Assembly: GCA_903908065.1 (NCBI GenBank)
Contig: CAIVQO010000092.1
Location: 20,619 to 84,618 of the forward strand
Direction: 5' to 3'
Length of the DNA: 64,000 nt
Origin: an uncultured beta proteobacterium
GTDB taxonomy: Bacteria > Pseudomonadota > Gammaproteobacteria > Burkholderiales > Rhodocyclaceae
In this document: positions 55,263 to 64,000 of the stretch, one piece after another
Layout: every line of letters starts with the position of its first letter
How positions within the stretch are numbered: position 1 is the first letter of the stretch
Made by a program: the position numbers and the translations under genes
The notes under the pieces: model-generated
Databases searched by the model: none
What the model saw: the letters and a program-made list of their open reading frames with translations, nothing else
Told to the model about the DNA's origin: nothing

Positions 55263-55425
55263 GGGTTAGCAACGAGCAAAAGATTTCCGCAAATTGTTGC
55301 CGTTAAGCTCAATCAACACAATACCAAGCGGTACGCCGGGGATGTACCAAAGTTGATACAATCCACCTATTAACGAACCCATCCTGTCTGTCTGTTTTTT
55401 TCGCACCGAGGCTGGTAGCGAGCCG

Positions 55426-55716
55426 GTGCGCGAATGGTTGAGGGCGCTTACCGCCCAAGATCGCAAGACGATAGGCGAAGACATCAAGACGGTGCAGTTC
55501 GGTTGGCCGCTCGGTATGCCGCTGGTGCGCAAGATGGGCAAGGACGTGTGGGAAGTGCGCATTCATCTGGAAGGTCGAATCGCGCGTGTGCTGTTTACCG
55601 TCGAGGCCGGTGTGATGGTGCTGTTGCATGGCTTCATCAAGAAATCGCAAGGCACGCCGGCGAACGATCTGAAGCTGGCGGAATGCCGTCGCGACAAGCT
55701 AAGGAGCGAGACATGA
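55426..55716 (+). CDS. HigB/RelE-superfamily (Gp49-like) toxin
   Basis: About 96 residues from GTG 55426. Gp49/HigB-like mRNA interferase pattern (DIKTVQFGWPLGMPLVRKMGK, WEVRIHLEGRIARVLFTVE). The expected first beta-strand (CFFRTEAGSEP) is encoded in frame upstream from about 55381, after the stop at 55354. That stretch has no ATG, GTG or TTG. So either translation starts at an unusual codon there, or the GTG start gives a truncated toxin. The antitoxin follows with an ATGA overlap. A possible -10 TACAAT lies at 55357. Confidence 0.8.
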   Translation: MREWLRALTAQDRKTIGEDIKTVQFGWPLGMPLVRKMGKDVWEVRIHLEGRIARVLFTVEAGVMVLLHGFIKKSQGTPANDLKLAECRRDKLRSET

Positions 55717-55997
55717 GCAAGAAGAATATGGGCAGCAACTTCGACGACTTCCTCGCCGAAGAAGCCATGCTGGAGGAGGCCACCGCCACGGCGGTGAAGC
55801 GCGTGATCGCCTGGCAGATCGAGCAGGAAATGAAGGCGCAAAAAATGACCAAGACCGCATTGGCCGCAAAGATGCGTACCAGTCGCGCCGCGCTCAACCG
55901 CCTGCTGGATGCCAGCGATACCAGCCTGACGCTGACCACGCTGGCCAGCGCAGCTGCGGCGCTTGGCAAGCACGTCAAGATCGAACTGGCGGCCTGA
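55713..55997 (+). CDS. HigA-type XRE-family antitoxin
   Basis: 94 residues. Helix-turn-helix (TKTALAAKMRTSRAALNRLLD) in the C-terminal half; the N-terminal half is helical and acidic and likely contacts the toxin. The ATG overlaps the toxin stop. It normally represses its own operon with the toxin. Confidence 0.88.
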   Translation: MSKKNMGSNFDDFLAEEAMLEEATATAVKRVIAWQIEQEMKAQKMTKTALAAKMRTSRAALNRLLDASDTSLTLTTLASAAAALGKHVKIELAA

Positions 55998-56007
55998 TCG
56001 AGAAAAC

Positions 56008-56031
56008 GTCGTTACGCCAGCGCCGACTCTT
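56008..56031 (+). repeat. Dispersed repeat, copy upstream of the DUF2075 gene
   Basis: Five mismatches to the reference overall, but CGCCAGCGCCGACT is intact. It lies just before the DUF2075 start; another copy lies just after that gene. Confidence 0.55.
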
Positions 56032-56043
56032 GATCACTTCTGT

Positions 56044-58059
56044 ATGAATTCAATGGAGCGAGCTTCCAATATCGTCCGCCGATGGATGTACGGAGCGAAT
56101 CTGCTGGACTTCATACGGGAGGATGCCAGTGCAATTCTTGGAGAACTGGCTCTTGAGTCCGCGGGCGATATCGAGACGACGCAGCGAAATGCTTGGGATG
56201 AGCAAATCCGAATTCTGAAAGCCCTTTCGATTCCGGAGAGCCTATCGTTTCAGGCACGCATCTATTTCGAATTAACGGTTCCGCGTTTAGGGCGCCGAGC
56301 CGACGTAGTTCTTATTGTTGGCCACGTAATGTTCATCCTTGAGTTCAAGGTCGGTGAAGCGTCTTTTCTTCGGTCGGCAATAGATCAGGTATGGGATTAC
56401 GCGCTCGACTTCAAGTATTTTCACGAGACCAGTCATCACATATCGATATTGCCGGTGTTGATTGCGACGAATGCGCCTGATCAGGAATTGCGATTCGAGG
56501 GTACCGGTCATAGCGATGGATTGATTTGTCCTGTCATTGCGTCCCCGTCACAGCTTTCGACTGTGATCCAGAAGGGTTTGGCGCAGTTTGATGCGCCGAC
56601 GATCGATCCCGCCAAATGGGAGCAAGGGCGGTATCTGCCAACCCCGACAATTGTTGAAGCGGCGCGCGCGCTTTATGCGGGGCATCGGGTTGAGGAAATA
56701 TCCCGAAGCGACGCGGGTGCTCAAAATTTGACAGTCACAGCAGCGACGATTGACGAGATTATCGAACACTCTCGCAAGGAGTCGCGCAAGACGATCTGCT
56801 TTGTAACCGGCGTTCCGGGAGCAGGAAAAACCCTAGTGGGGCTTGATGTTGCCAACCGCCACCTCGATTCGGAAAGTGAGACCTACAGCGTATTTCTTTC
56901 CGGTAACGGTCCGCTGGTAGCCGTGCTGAGGGAAGCGCTTGTGCGGGATCAAGTCGAACGCGCGTTGCAGGTGGGGCAGGTAATTCGAAAATCCAGTGCG
57001 AAGAAGAAGGTTGAAACCTTCATTCAGAATGTTCACCACTTCCGCGACGAGTACCTCCGAGACTCGGGTGCTCCGCTTGAGCATGTGGTCTTGTTTGACG
57101 AGGCTCAGCGAGCTTGGAACTTGGAACAAACCAGTGCCTTCATGCAGCGAAAAAAGGGGAAGGCAAACTTTCAGTTTTCCGAGCCAGAGTTCTTGATTTC
57201 TTGTCTCGATAGGCACCAAGACTGGTGCGTAGTCGTATGCCTTGTCGGTGGAGGGCAGGAGATCAATACCGGTGAAGGCGGAATCGGCGAGTGGTTCGAC
57301 GCTGTCCTTCGGCGGTTTCAAATGTGGGACGTGTATATGTCTCGGGAGTTGGCCGAGTCAGAATATCGAGGTGCGACGGAGTTCGACGCGATCCTTGCGC
57401 GTCAGGGCACGCATCTGTCTCAGGGCTTGCATCTGGCAACCTCGATCCGATCGTTTCGCGCAGAGAGGGTGAGCGACTTCGTTCGTGATGTCCTCGACGT
57501 GGAAGTAGCGTCTGCGCGAGAAACCTTGGGCGAACTCTTGGAACGCTACCCGATCGCGCTCACACGAGAATTATCGAGCGCGAAGACCTGGCTTCGAAAA
57601 CAGGCAAGGGGCTCTGAGCGCTATGGAATAGTGGTTTCGTCTCAAGCAGAGCGCCTAAAGCCACATGCTATCGATGTGCGAGTGAAGACCGATCCGGTGA
57701 AGTGGTTCTTGGAGGGAACTGACGACACACGGTCGTCCTACTATCTGGAGGACGTTGCTACCGAGTTCCAGGTGCAGGGGCTCGAACTCGATTGGGCTTG
57801 CGTCGTCTGGGATGGTGATTTACGGCTAAGCGGAGATGGTTGGACGCATCATCAGTTCCGCGGCAAACGCTGGCAACGTATCAATAAACCTGAGCGCCAG
57901 CGGTATCTTGAGAATGCTTACCGTGTGCTGCTTACCCGTGCGCGGCAGGGTATGGTGGTAGTCGTGCCTTACGGGGACGACGAAGATCCCACCCGTGCGC
58001 CAGAGTATTACGATCCAACTTTCGACTACCTGAAGTCGTTGGGGCTTCGCCTTATCTAA
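56044..58059 (+). CDS. DUF2075 ATPase with N-terminal nuclease-like domain
   Basis: 671 residues. The N-terminal about 200 residues contain a PD-(D/E)xK-like core (RRADVVLIVGHVMFILEFKVGE). From about residue 265 comes a DUF2075 (Schlafen/helicase-like) ATPase: Walker A TGVPGAGKTLVGLD, Walker B LFDEAQRAW, and a C-terminal superfamily-1-like block YRVLLTRARQGM. The architecture fits a nucleic-acid-acting defence or repair protein; function is not established. Base composition is visibly lower in GC than its neighbours, suggesting acquisition. No clear ribosome-binding site was seen; ATG 56053 is an alternative start. Confidence 0.78.
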   Translation: MNSMERASNIVRRWMYGANLLDFIREDASAILGELALESAGDIETTQRNAWDEQIRILKALSIPESLSFQARIYFELTVPRLGRRADVVLIVGHVMFILEFKVGEASFLRSAIDQVWDYALDFKYFHETSHHISILPVLIATNAPDQELRFEGTGHSDGLICPVIASPSQLSTVIQKGLAQFDAPTIDPAKWEQGRYLPTPTIVEAARALYAGHRVEEISRSDAGAQNLTVTAATIDEIIEHSRKESRKTICFVTGVPGAGKTLVGLDVANRHLDSESETYSVFLSGNGPLVAVLREALVRDQVERALQVGQVIRKSSAKKKVETFIQNVHHFRDEYLRDSGAPLEHVVLFDEAQRAWNLEQTSAFMQRKKGKANFQFSEPEFLISCLDRHQDWCVVVCLVGGGQEINTGEGGIGEWFDAVLRRFQMWDVYMSRELAESEYRGATEFDAILARQGTHLSQGLHLATSIRSFRAERVSDFVRDVLDVEVASARETLGELLERYPIALTRELSSAKTWLRKQARGSERYGIVVSSQAERLKPHAIDVRVKTDPVKWFLEGTDDTRSSYYLEDVATEFQVQGLELDWACVVWDGDLRLSGDGWTHHQFRGKRWQRINKPERQRYLENAYRVLLTRARQGMVVVVPYGDDEDPTRAPEYYDPTFDYLKSLGLRLI

Positions 58060-58080
58060 GGTGGTTTTCGATGGAAAGTC

Positions 58081-58104
58081 GCCGCCCCATCAGCGCCGAC
58101 TTTC
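58081..58104 (+). repeat. Dispersed repeat, copy downstream of the DUF2075 gene
   Basis: Five mismatches to the reference, core CAGCGCCGACTTTC intact. It lies between the convergent DUF2075 and boxA stops. Confidence 0.6.
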
Positions 58105-58114
58105 TACCCGCGCC

Positions 58115-59371
58115 TCAATACGTCTCCACGTGATACCGTCCCTGCTGCAATAGCTGCGGGCGCAGCGTGCTCCAGTCCAGGCCGTTGGCCTTGCACAGCT
58201 CGGTGAAGCTTTCCTCGACGCCTTTTTCCATGCCTTTCAGGCCGCAGAGGTAGACGAAGGTGTTCTCGTCGCGCAGCAGGCGGGCGACGTCTTCGCCGCG
58301 CTCGCGCAGCAGGTCCTGCACGTAGCGCTTGGGCTGGTCGGGCAGGCGCGAGAAGGCCAGGTTCATGTCGATGAATTCCTTGGGCAGCTTGGTCAGCGGG
58401 CCGAAGTAGGGCAGTTCGCCGGGGGTGCGGGCGCCGAAGAACAGCATCATCTTGCCCAGGCTTTCGCCGGCGGCGAACTTGCGGCGGCGCCGTTCGGTCA
58501 TGGCGCGCATGGGTGCCGAGCCGGTGCCGGTGCAAATCATCAGCAGGTGGCTGCCGGCATGGTTGGGCATCAGGAAGCTGGTGCCGTAGGGGCCGACCAC
58601 GTTGACCTTGTCGCCCTTCTTCAGGTCGCACAGGTAGTTCGAGCCCACGCCATGGGCGGATTTGCCATCGTGGTCTTCGGTGACGCGCTTCACGGTCAGC
58701 GAGAGGTTGTTGTATTTGGGACGCTCGCCCTCACGCGGGCTGGCCACGGAATACAGGCGCACGTGGTGCGCCTTGCCGTTCGCATCCAGGCCGGGCGGCA
58801 GGATGCCGATGGTCTGGCCTTCCAGCACCGGGAAGGGCAGGTTGCCGAAGTCGAGCACGATGTGGCGGATGTCGCTTGAGGCGTCGTCGGCCGTCAGGCG
58901 GAAGTTGCCGCTGACGGTGGCCACGGCCGGGGCGTGGATGCCGTAGAGGTTGATGTAGGGGTGGGCGGCCGACCACGGCGGGGGCGCGGTGCCGCCCTGG
59001 CCGGCGGTGGAGGCGGCGGCGATCTGCGCCACGTCGTCGGGGGTGCTGCTCGCCGTGTTGCCAGCGCCGACTTCCGTAGCGGTGCCCAGCGCTTCGAGCG
59101 GCGCCTGCGCCGGCAGCGAATCCCAGGTCAGCTGGTCGGCCGTGGAATGCGGCGCGTCGGCGCGCACATTGCGCCAGCTGTCGATGGCGCCGGTGGGGCA
59201 GGGCGAGATGCAGTCGTAGCAGAAGTTGCACTTGGCCGCGTCGACCACGTAGTTGCGCGAGTCGTGGGTGATCGCATCGAGCGGGCAGGTTTCCTCGCAG
59301 GTGTTGCAGCGGATGCAGATCTCGGGGTCGATCAGGTGCTGGCGCAGGATGGTCGCTGGGGCGGCAGTCAT
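58115..59371 (-). CDS. boxA: Benzoyl-CoA oxygenase reductase component BoxA
   Basis: 418 residues. N-terminal two-cluster ferredoxin ([12 protein letters not shown] at 19-30 and [12 protein letters not shown] near 50), then a ferredoxin-NADP+-reductase-like domain: FAD motif RLYSVAS and NADPH motif [11 protein letters not shown]. It passes electrons from NADPH to BoxB. The linker between the two domains is long (about 80-140) and contains [10 protein letters not shown] at 99-108, encoded by a copy of the dispersed repeat. AAGGA precedes ATG 59371. Confidence 0.95.
   Translation of the reverse strand: MTAAPATILRQHLIDPEICIRCNTCEETCPLDAITHDSRNYVVDAAKCNFCYDCISPCPTGAIDSWRNVRADAPHSTADQLTWDSLPAQAPLEALGTATEVGAGNTASSTPDDVAQIAAASTAGQGGTAPPPWSAAHPYINLYGIHAPAVATVSGNFRLTADDASSDIRHIVLDFGNLPFPVLEGQTIGILPPGLDANGKAHHVRLYSVASPREGERPKYNNLSLTVKRVTEDHDGKSAHGVGSNYLCDLKKGDKVNVVGPYGTSFLMPNHAGSHLLMICTGTGSAPMRAMTERRRRKFAAGESLGKMMLFFGARTPGELPYFGPLTKLPKEFIDMNLAFSRLPDQPKRYVQDLLRERGEDVARLLRDENTFVYLCGLKGMEKGVEESFTELCKANGLDWSTLRPQLLQQGRYHVETY
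59052..59075 (+). repeat. Dispersed repeat copy inside the boxA linker
   Basis: Two mismatches to the reference 24-mer, in the same orientation as the intergenic copies and opposite to boxA. It keeps the boxA frame. Confidence 0.65.
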
Positions 59372-59470
59372 GTTGTTTTCCTTCGGTCGTTGGGGCGTGC
59401 GACGGGCGAAAGATACCAGCCTTCCGGCCACCCCGCAGGGCGCCGGAAGGGGTTGCAAACGCGGGCTTGC

Positions 59471-60895
<1,425 letters not shown>

Positions 60896-60942
60896 TGCTA
60901 TCTCCGGGGTGGGGGTGTCGTTGTTGAGTGGTATGGGTTGGT

Positions 60943-62613
60943 TTAGACGCGATTCCAGTCGAACTTGGCCTTGTTGCCGCTGCCGAAAACTTTCAGCGCG
61001 CCGGCTTCGCCGACGGCGTTGGGGCGGATGAAGATCCAGTTCTGCCAGGCCGAGAGGCGGCCGAAGACGCGGGTTTCCATGGTCTCGCCGGGGCCGAAGC
61101 GCAGGTTGGCTTCCATGCCGGTCAGCGCGTCGGGCGAAAGGCTGGCGCGCTCTTCGAGCACGATGCGGATTTCCTCGTCCCAGTCCAGGTCGTCCGGCGT
61201 GGCGGTGACCAGGCCCAGCGCCAGCGCGGCGTCGGCGCCCTGCGCCTGGCCGATGGCGGCGCGGGCAGCGGCCAGTGGGCCTTCTTCGTTGTAGAAGCGG
61301 CCCTGCAGGCGGTACTGGGCATTGACCATCGGGTAGTCGCCGAAATTCATCTTCGACAGCGTGACCTTGCCTTCTTCGGTCGGAGCGTCGGGCAGGGACA
61401 GCATGTAGCCGCGGTCGGCGGCGAACAGCAGCTCGGCCATCGTGCCGGCGAAGCAGGAGTCGCGCTCGATCAGGGCGATCAGGGTGCGCGAGGTGACGTC
61501 GAGGCGGGCCAGCGTCCGGCGCAGCATGCCGATGGTCTCGCGCACGAACCAGTGGCCGCGGTTGGCGTCGAGCGCGGCGTCGGCGCCCAGCGCCAGGGCG
61601 GCGTCGCCCGTGGTCTTGAGCACCCAGGTGCCGATGTCGAGGTCGTTGGTGCGCAGCATGAGGATGGCGTCGTCGAGTTCGCGCGCCATCTGCAGCGGCC
61701 ACCAGGCGGCGCCGGCAGCGACGATCTGGTCGATGGCGGACTGCACCGGCGCGGCGGGGGCCTTGACGGTCAGCGTGGCGCGGCGTGCGGCGCGGTCGAT
61801 GACGACATCGACGGTTTCGTAGTGGTAGCCGGCTTCGTCGATGCTGCGCTTGAGCGGCGTGAGGGCGATGCCCTTGGCGCCTGCGGGGCGGTCGCTCTGG
61901 GCCGCCAGGGCGGTGGCGCGCTCCTTGACCTTGTCGGCAAAGGCCTGCGGCTTGGCGTAGTCGTCGATCAGGCGCCAATCCTTGGCGCGCTGCGAGCGGA
62001 TGCCCTCGGTCAGGGTGCAGAAGATGTCGGCGTGGTCGCGGCGCACACGGCGCTTGTCGATGACACGGGTGAGGCCACCGGTGCCGGGCAGCACGCCGAG
62101 CAGCGGCACTTCGGGCAGGCTGACGGCGGAGGAGCGGTCATCGACCAGCAGGATCTCGTCGCAGGCCAGCGCCAGCTCGTAGCCGCCGCCGGCAGTGGTG
62201 CCATTGCAGGCGGCGAGGAACTTGAGGCCAGAGTAACGGCTGGAATCCTCGATGCCGTTGCGCGTCTCGTTGGTAAATTTGCAGAAGTTCACCTTCCAGG
62301 CGTGGGTGGAGAGGCCCAGCATGAAGATGTTGGCGCCGGAACAGAAGATGCGGTCCTTGCCCGAGGTGACCACCACGGTGCGCACTTCGGGGTGCTCGAA
62401 GCGCACGCGCTGCAGGGCGTCGTGCAGCTCCATGTCGACGCCGAGGTCGTAGGAGTTGAGCTTGAGCTTGTAGCCCGGCTTGATGCCGCCGTCCTCGTTG
62501 ATGTTCAGCGTCAGCGTGGCGATGGCGCCGTCGCAGGCGAGCTTCCAGTGCTTGTACTGCTCGGGGCTGGTGTCGTAGGTGATCACGGGCTTGACGGCTT
62601 CGGGGCTGTTCAT
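60943..62613 (-). CDS. boxC: Benzoyl-CoA-dihydrodiol/epoxide lyase BoxC
   Basis: 556 residues. Two-part enoyl-CoA-hydratase-family enzyme that opens 2,3-epoxybenzoyl-CoA by hydrolysis, releasing formate and 3,4-dehydroadipyl-CoA semialdehyde. Oxyanion-hole motifs CSGANIFMLG and ACNGTTAGGGYELAL are present. ACGGAGA precedes ATG 62613. It is the first structural gene of the box operon after boxR. Confidence 0.95.
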   Translation of the reverse strand: MNSPEAVKPVITYDTSPEQYKHWKLACDGAIATLTLNINEDGGIKPGYKLKLNSYDLGVDMELHDALQRVRFEHPEVRTVVVTSGKDRIFCSGANIFMLGLSTHAWKVNFCKFTNETRNGIEDSSRYSGLKFLAACNGTTAGGGYELALACDEILLVDDRSSAVSLPEVPLLGVLPGTGGLTRVIDKRRVRRDHADIFCTLTEGIRSQRAKDWRLIDDYAKPQAFADKVKERATALAAQSDRPAGAKGIALTPLKRSIDEAGYHYETVDVVIDRAARRATLTVKAPAAPVQSAIDQIVAAGAAWWPLQMARELDDAILMLRTNDLDIGTWVLKTTGDAALALGADAALDANRGHWFVRETIGMLRRTLARLDVTSRTLIALIERDSCFAGTMAELLFAADRGYMLSLPDAPTEEGKVTLSKMNFGDYPMVNAQYRLQGRFYNEEGPLAAARAAIGQAQGADAALALGLVTATPDDLDWDEEIRIVLEERASLSPDALTGMEANLRFGPGETMETRVFGRLSAWQNWIFIRPNAVGEAGALKVFGSGNKAKFDWNRV

Positions 62614-62660
62614 GGGGTTCTCCGTTGTGGTTTCTCTGTGGGGATGGGGGTGTTCTTGTT

Positions 62661-63563
62661 TCAGGGGGTGGGAGTGACGGTCTGGCGGAGTTGCTTGAGG
62701 CATTCTTCCGGCGTGCGGCCGGTGGTGTCGAGGGTGAAATCGGCCTTGCTGTACAGCGATTCGCGGGCGACCAGGATGCGGCGCATGTCTTCCATGGCTT
62801 CGGCGCTGCCTTCCATCGGCCGCAGGTCGCCCTGGGCCACCACGCGCGCCATGTGCTCTTCGGGGCTGGCCTTGACCCACACCGTGTAGCAGTTCATCAG
62901 CAGCAGGTTGAAGGTCTCGGCTTCGGACACGATGCCGCCGCCGACGGTGATCACGGCCGCTTCGTGGCGGGCGACGATGTTCTCCAGGCAGCGGCGCTCG
63001 AGGCGACGGAAGCCGGGTTGGCCGTAGAGCATGAAGATCTCGTTGAGGCTCATGCCGGCCTCGGCCTCGATCGCGCCATTGAGTTCGACGAAGGGCGTGC
63101 CCAGTTCGTTGGACAGCGCACGGCCGAGGGTCGATTTGCCCGCGCCGCGCAGGCCGACCAGGGCGATGCGGCGGCGGCGGGCGGCGTCTTCGCTGCCGAA
63201 GTCGCGCATCAGGCGCAGCATGGCTTCTTCCATGCGGGCAGGGGAAAGCTGTTCGAGGAAACGGGCGATCAGGCGCGATTCGTTGGAGCCCTGTTGCGAT
63301 TCGATCAATTCCATGAGCGAGACGCCGAGGGCATGGGCGACATGGCGCAGGACCATGATCGAGGGATTGGTTTCGCCGCTTTCGACCTGGGCCAGGTAGC
63401 GCTCGGACACCGCCGAGCCGATCGCCAGGGCCTTGCGCGACATGCCGCGCCGGGCGCGGGCTTCGCGCACGCGGTGGCCCAGTGCCGTGATGAATTCGGC
63501 ATCGGCGGCCTCGTCGTGGAGGGCCGGGGCGGGGGCGGTTTGGTCTTTGGTCTTGGTGTCCAT
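62661..63563 (-). CDS. boxR: Box pathway regulator BoxR (HTH plus shikimate-kinase-like domain)
   Basis: 300 residues. An N-terminal XRE helix-turn-helix (about 25-90: RGMSRKALAIGSAVSERYLA) is joined to a shikimate-kinase-like domain (GLRGAGKSTLGRAL) that acts as a benzoyl-CoA sensor in BoxR/BzdR. It represses box genes until benzoyl-CoA binds. It is the first gene of the box operon, with its own promoter at 63603. The TACAGGCACTATAGTACATG block near that promoter is a plausible operator. Confidence 0.95.
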   Translation of the reverse strand: MDTKTKDQTAPAPALHDEAADAEFITALGHRVREARARRGMSRKALAIGSAVSERYLAQVESGETNPSIMVLRHVAHALGVSLMELIESQQGSNESRLIARFLEQLSPARMEEAMLRLMRDFGSEDAARRRRIALVGLRGAGKSTLGRALSNELGTPFVELNGAIEAEAGMSLNEIFMLYGQPGFRRLERRCLENIVARHEAAVITVGGGIVSEAETFNLLLMNCYTVWVKASPEEHMARVVAQGDLRPMEGSAEAMEDMRRILVARESLYSKADFTLDTTGRTPEECLKQLRQTVTPTP

Positions 63564-63602
63564 TTATTCGCCTGTCCTTGAAGTTTCAATGACAGTACAG
63601 GC

Positions 63603-63632
63603 ACTATAGTACATGTTTTTGATAAAAGTCAA
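63603..63632 (-). promoter_or_regulatory. boxR promoter with possible operators
   Basis: Reverse strand: TTGACT (complement of 63627-63632), 18-base spacer, TATAGT (63603-63608). The ACTATAGT palindrome overlaps the -10, and the FNR-like box covers the -35. Confidence 0.55.
63619..63632. promoter_or_regulatory. FNR-type box overlapping the boxR -35
   Basis: TTGATAAAAGTCAA differs from TTGAT-N4-ATCAA at one position. Over the -35 region it would be expected to repress boxR, and so the box operon, when oxygen is low. Confidence 0.5.
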
Positions 63633-63742
63633 CTGAGACTCACGTTAGAGAATGCTAATTTTCACTAAAAAACAGCGGAAACGACATATAAACAGATAGG
63701 TAAAGCATTTGCGGCGCTGCGGCACAATACTTCATATTGCTA

Positions 63743-63771
63743 TTGACACGTGGTTTTTCGATGCCCATACT
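63743..63771 (+). promoter_or_regulatory. Candidate promoter of the benzoyl-CoA reductase operon
   Basis: TTGACA (63743-63748), 17-base spacer, CATACT (63766-63771). The predicted start is near 63778, about 100 bases before the first codon. Confidence 0.55.
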
Positions 63772-63881
63772 CGCTCCCAGTTGTGCAGTATGGTTCAGAC
63801 GAGGAACAATAGTTCCGATCTCATCAAGAAGCATCGATTCGCGGCGGGCTTCGCGGCGAATGAACAACAAAGGAGGCAGCA

Positions 63882-64000
63882 ATGGCTGATGGATTGTTCG
63901 ACCAGTTCAAGGACTGGTATGAAAAGCGACACGACTACGCGCGGGCCTGGAAGGCGCGCACCGGCGGGCAGGTGGTGGCCACGATGTGTACCTACACCGC
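63882..64000 (+). CDS. Benzoyl-CoA reductase / 2-hydroxyacyl-CoA dehydratase-type subunit, N-terminal part
   Basis: 39 codons are visible before the window ends. AGGAGG lies 5 bases before ATG 63882. The start MADGLFDQFKDWYEKRHDYA with WKARTGGQVVATMCTYT looks like the N-terminus of a benzoyl-CoA-reductase subunit of the BcrB/BcrC (BzdN/BzdO) type, or a related 2-hydroxyacyl-CoA dehydratase subunit. Which subunit cannot be settled from this fragment. Its place beside the box genes and facing away from them supports a role in anaerobic benzoyl-CoA breakdown. Confidence 0.7.
   Translation, partial: MADGLFDQFKDWYEKRHDYARAWKARTGGQVVATMCTYT

Larger units (their letters stand above)
63564..63881. 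other. Intergenic control region between boxR and the benzoyl-CoA reductase genes
   Basis: 318 bases with no gene. It contains the boxR promoter and a palindrome ACTATAGT at 63603-63610, a near-perfect FNR-type box at 63619-63632, a run of A/T-rich sequence and a good plus-strand promoter at 63743-63771 for the benzoyl-CoA reductase gene. Confidence 0.7.

Noticed and set aside
60928..62889. A 653-codon plus-strand frame opposite boxC
   Set aside because: Shadow of boxC; the sequence is low-complexity Gly/Ala/Val.

Overview
The window looks like the chromosome of a facultatively anaerobic, aromatic-degrading betaproteobacterium of the Rhodocyclales / Sterolibacteriaceae / Azoarcus-Thauera kind. 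The basis is the high GC content, the housekeeping gene order (earP-efp, udg-uvrC-pgsA, suhB-mutS, trmJ-cysE-iscR-isc) and, most tellingly, the neighbouring pad (anaerobic phenylacetate), box (aerobic benzoyl-CoA) and bcr/bzd-like (anaerobic benzoyl-CoA reductase) genes. No plasmid, phage, IS or CRISPR hallmark was seen.

Layout. Positions 1-12.6 kb: translation and DNA-repair housekeeping (efp, its rhamnosyltransferase earP, a family-5 uracil-DNA glycosylase, uvrC, pgsA), a three-tRNA operon (Gly-Cys-Leu) with a textbook promoter, a Crp-like protein, and a minus-strand operon suhB-mutS-metallophosphoesterase-REC/nucleotidyl cyclase. 12.6-21 kb: trmJ, cysE, then the full iron-sulfur operon iscR, an extra cysteine desulfurase, iscS-iscU-iscA-hscB-hscA-fdx-iscX, then tatD and tpx. 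The iscR promoter carries an excellent IscR-type operator. 21-26.7 kb: a WbqC-like/formyltransferase pair, typA, a methylthiopurine phosphorylase, a peptide deformylase and a hot-dog thioesterase.

26.7-46.7 kb is a phenylacetate island: an NDP-forming acyl-CoA synthetase-like protein and a PaaX-type repressor on the minus strand, and on the plus strand fdhD, padBCD (molybdenum phenylacetyl-CoA:acceptor oxidoreductase), padEFGHI (phenylglyoxylate oxidoreductase), padJ (phenylacetate-CoA ligase) and a Liv-type ABC importer. The expected flow is uptake, phenylacetate to phenylacetyl-CoA (PadJ), to phenylglyoxylate (PadBCD), to benzoyl-CoA (PadEFGHI). The second Liv ATPase is fused to an N-terminal hemerythrin-like domain.

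47.6-53 kb is a coenzyme-B12 acyl-CoA mutase module: small and large mutase subunits, a MeaB GTPase, a second PaaK-type CoA ligase and a TetR regulator. Three of its promoters share the same -35/operator layout. Its substrate is not obvious and it is the best candidate here for undescribed chemistry. 53-58 kb: an MDR oxidoreductase, LrgAB, a HigBA toxin-antitoxin pair and a lower-GC nuclease/helicase-like DUF2075 gene. 58-64 kb: boxA, boxB, boxC and boxR on the minus strand, divergent from the start of a benzoyl-CoA reductase operon.

Across the window an about 24-bp sequence (core CAGCGCCGACTTTC) recurs in at least eight intergenic spots, all in one orientation, and near-copies lie inside boxA and padI without breaking the frame. 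I do not recognise this repeat as a named element.
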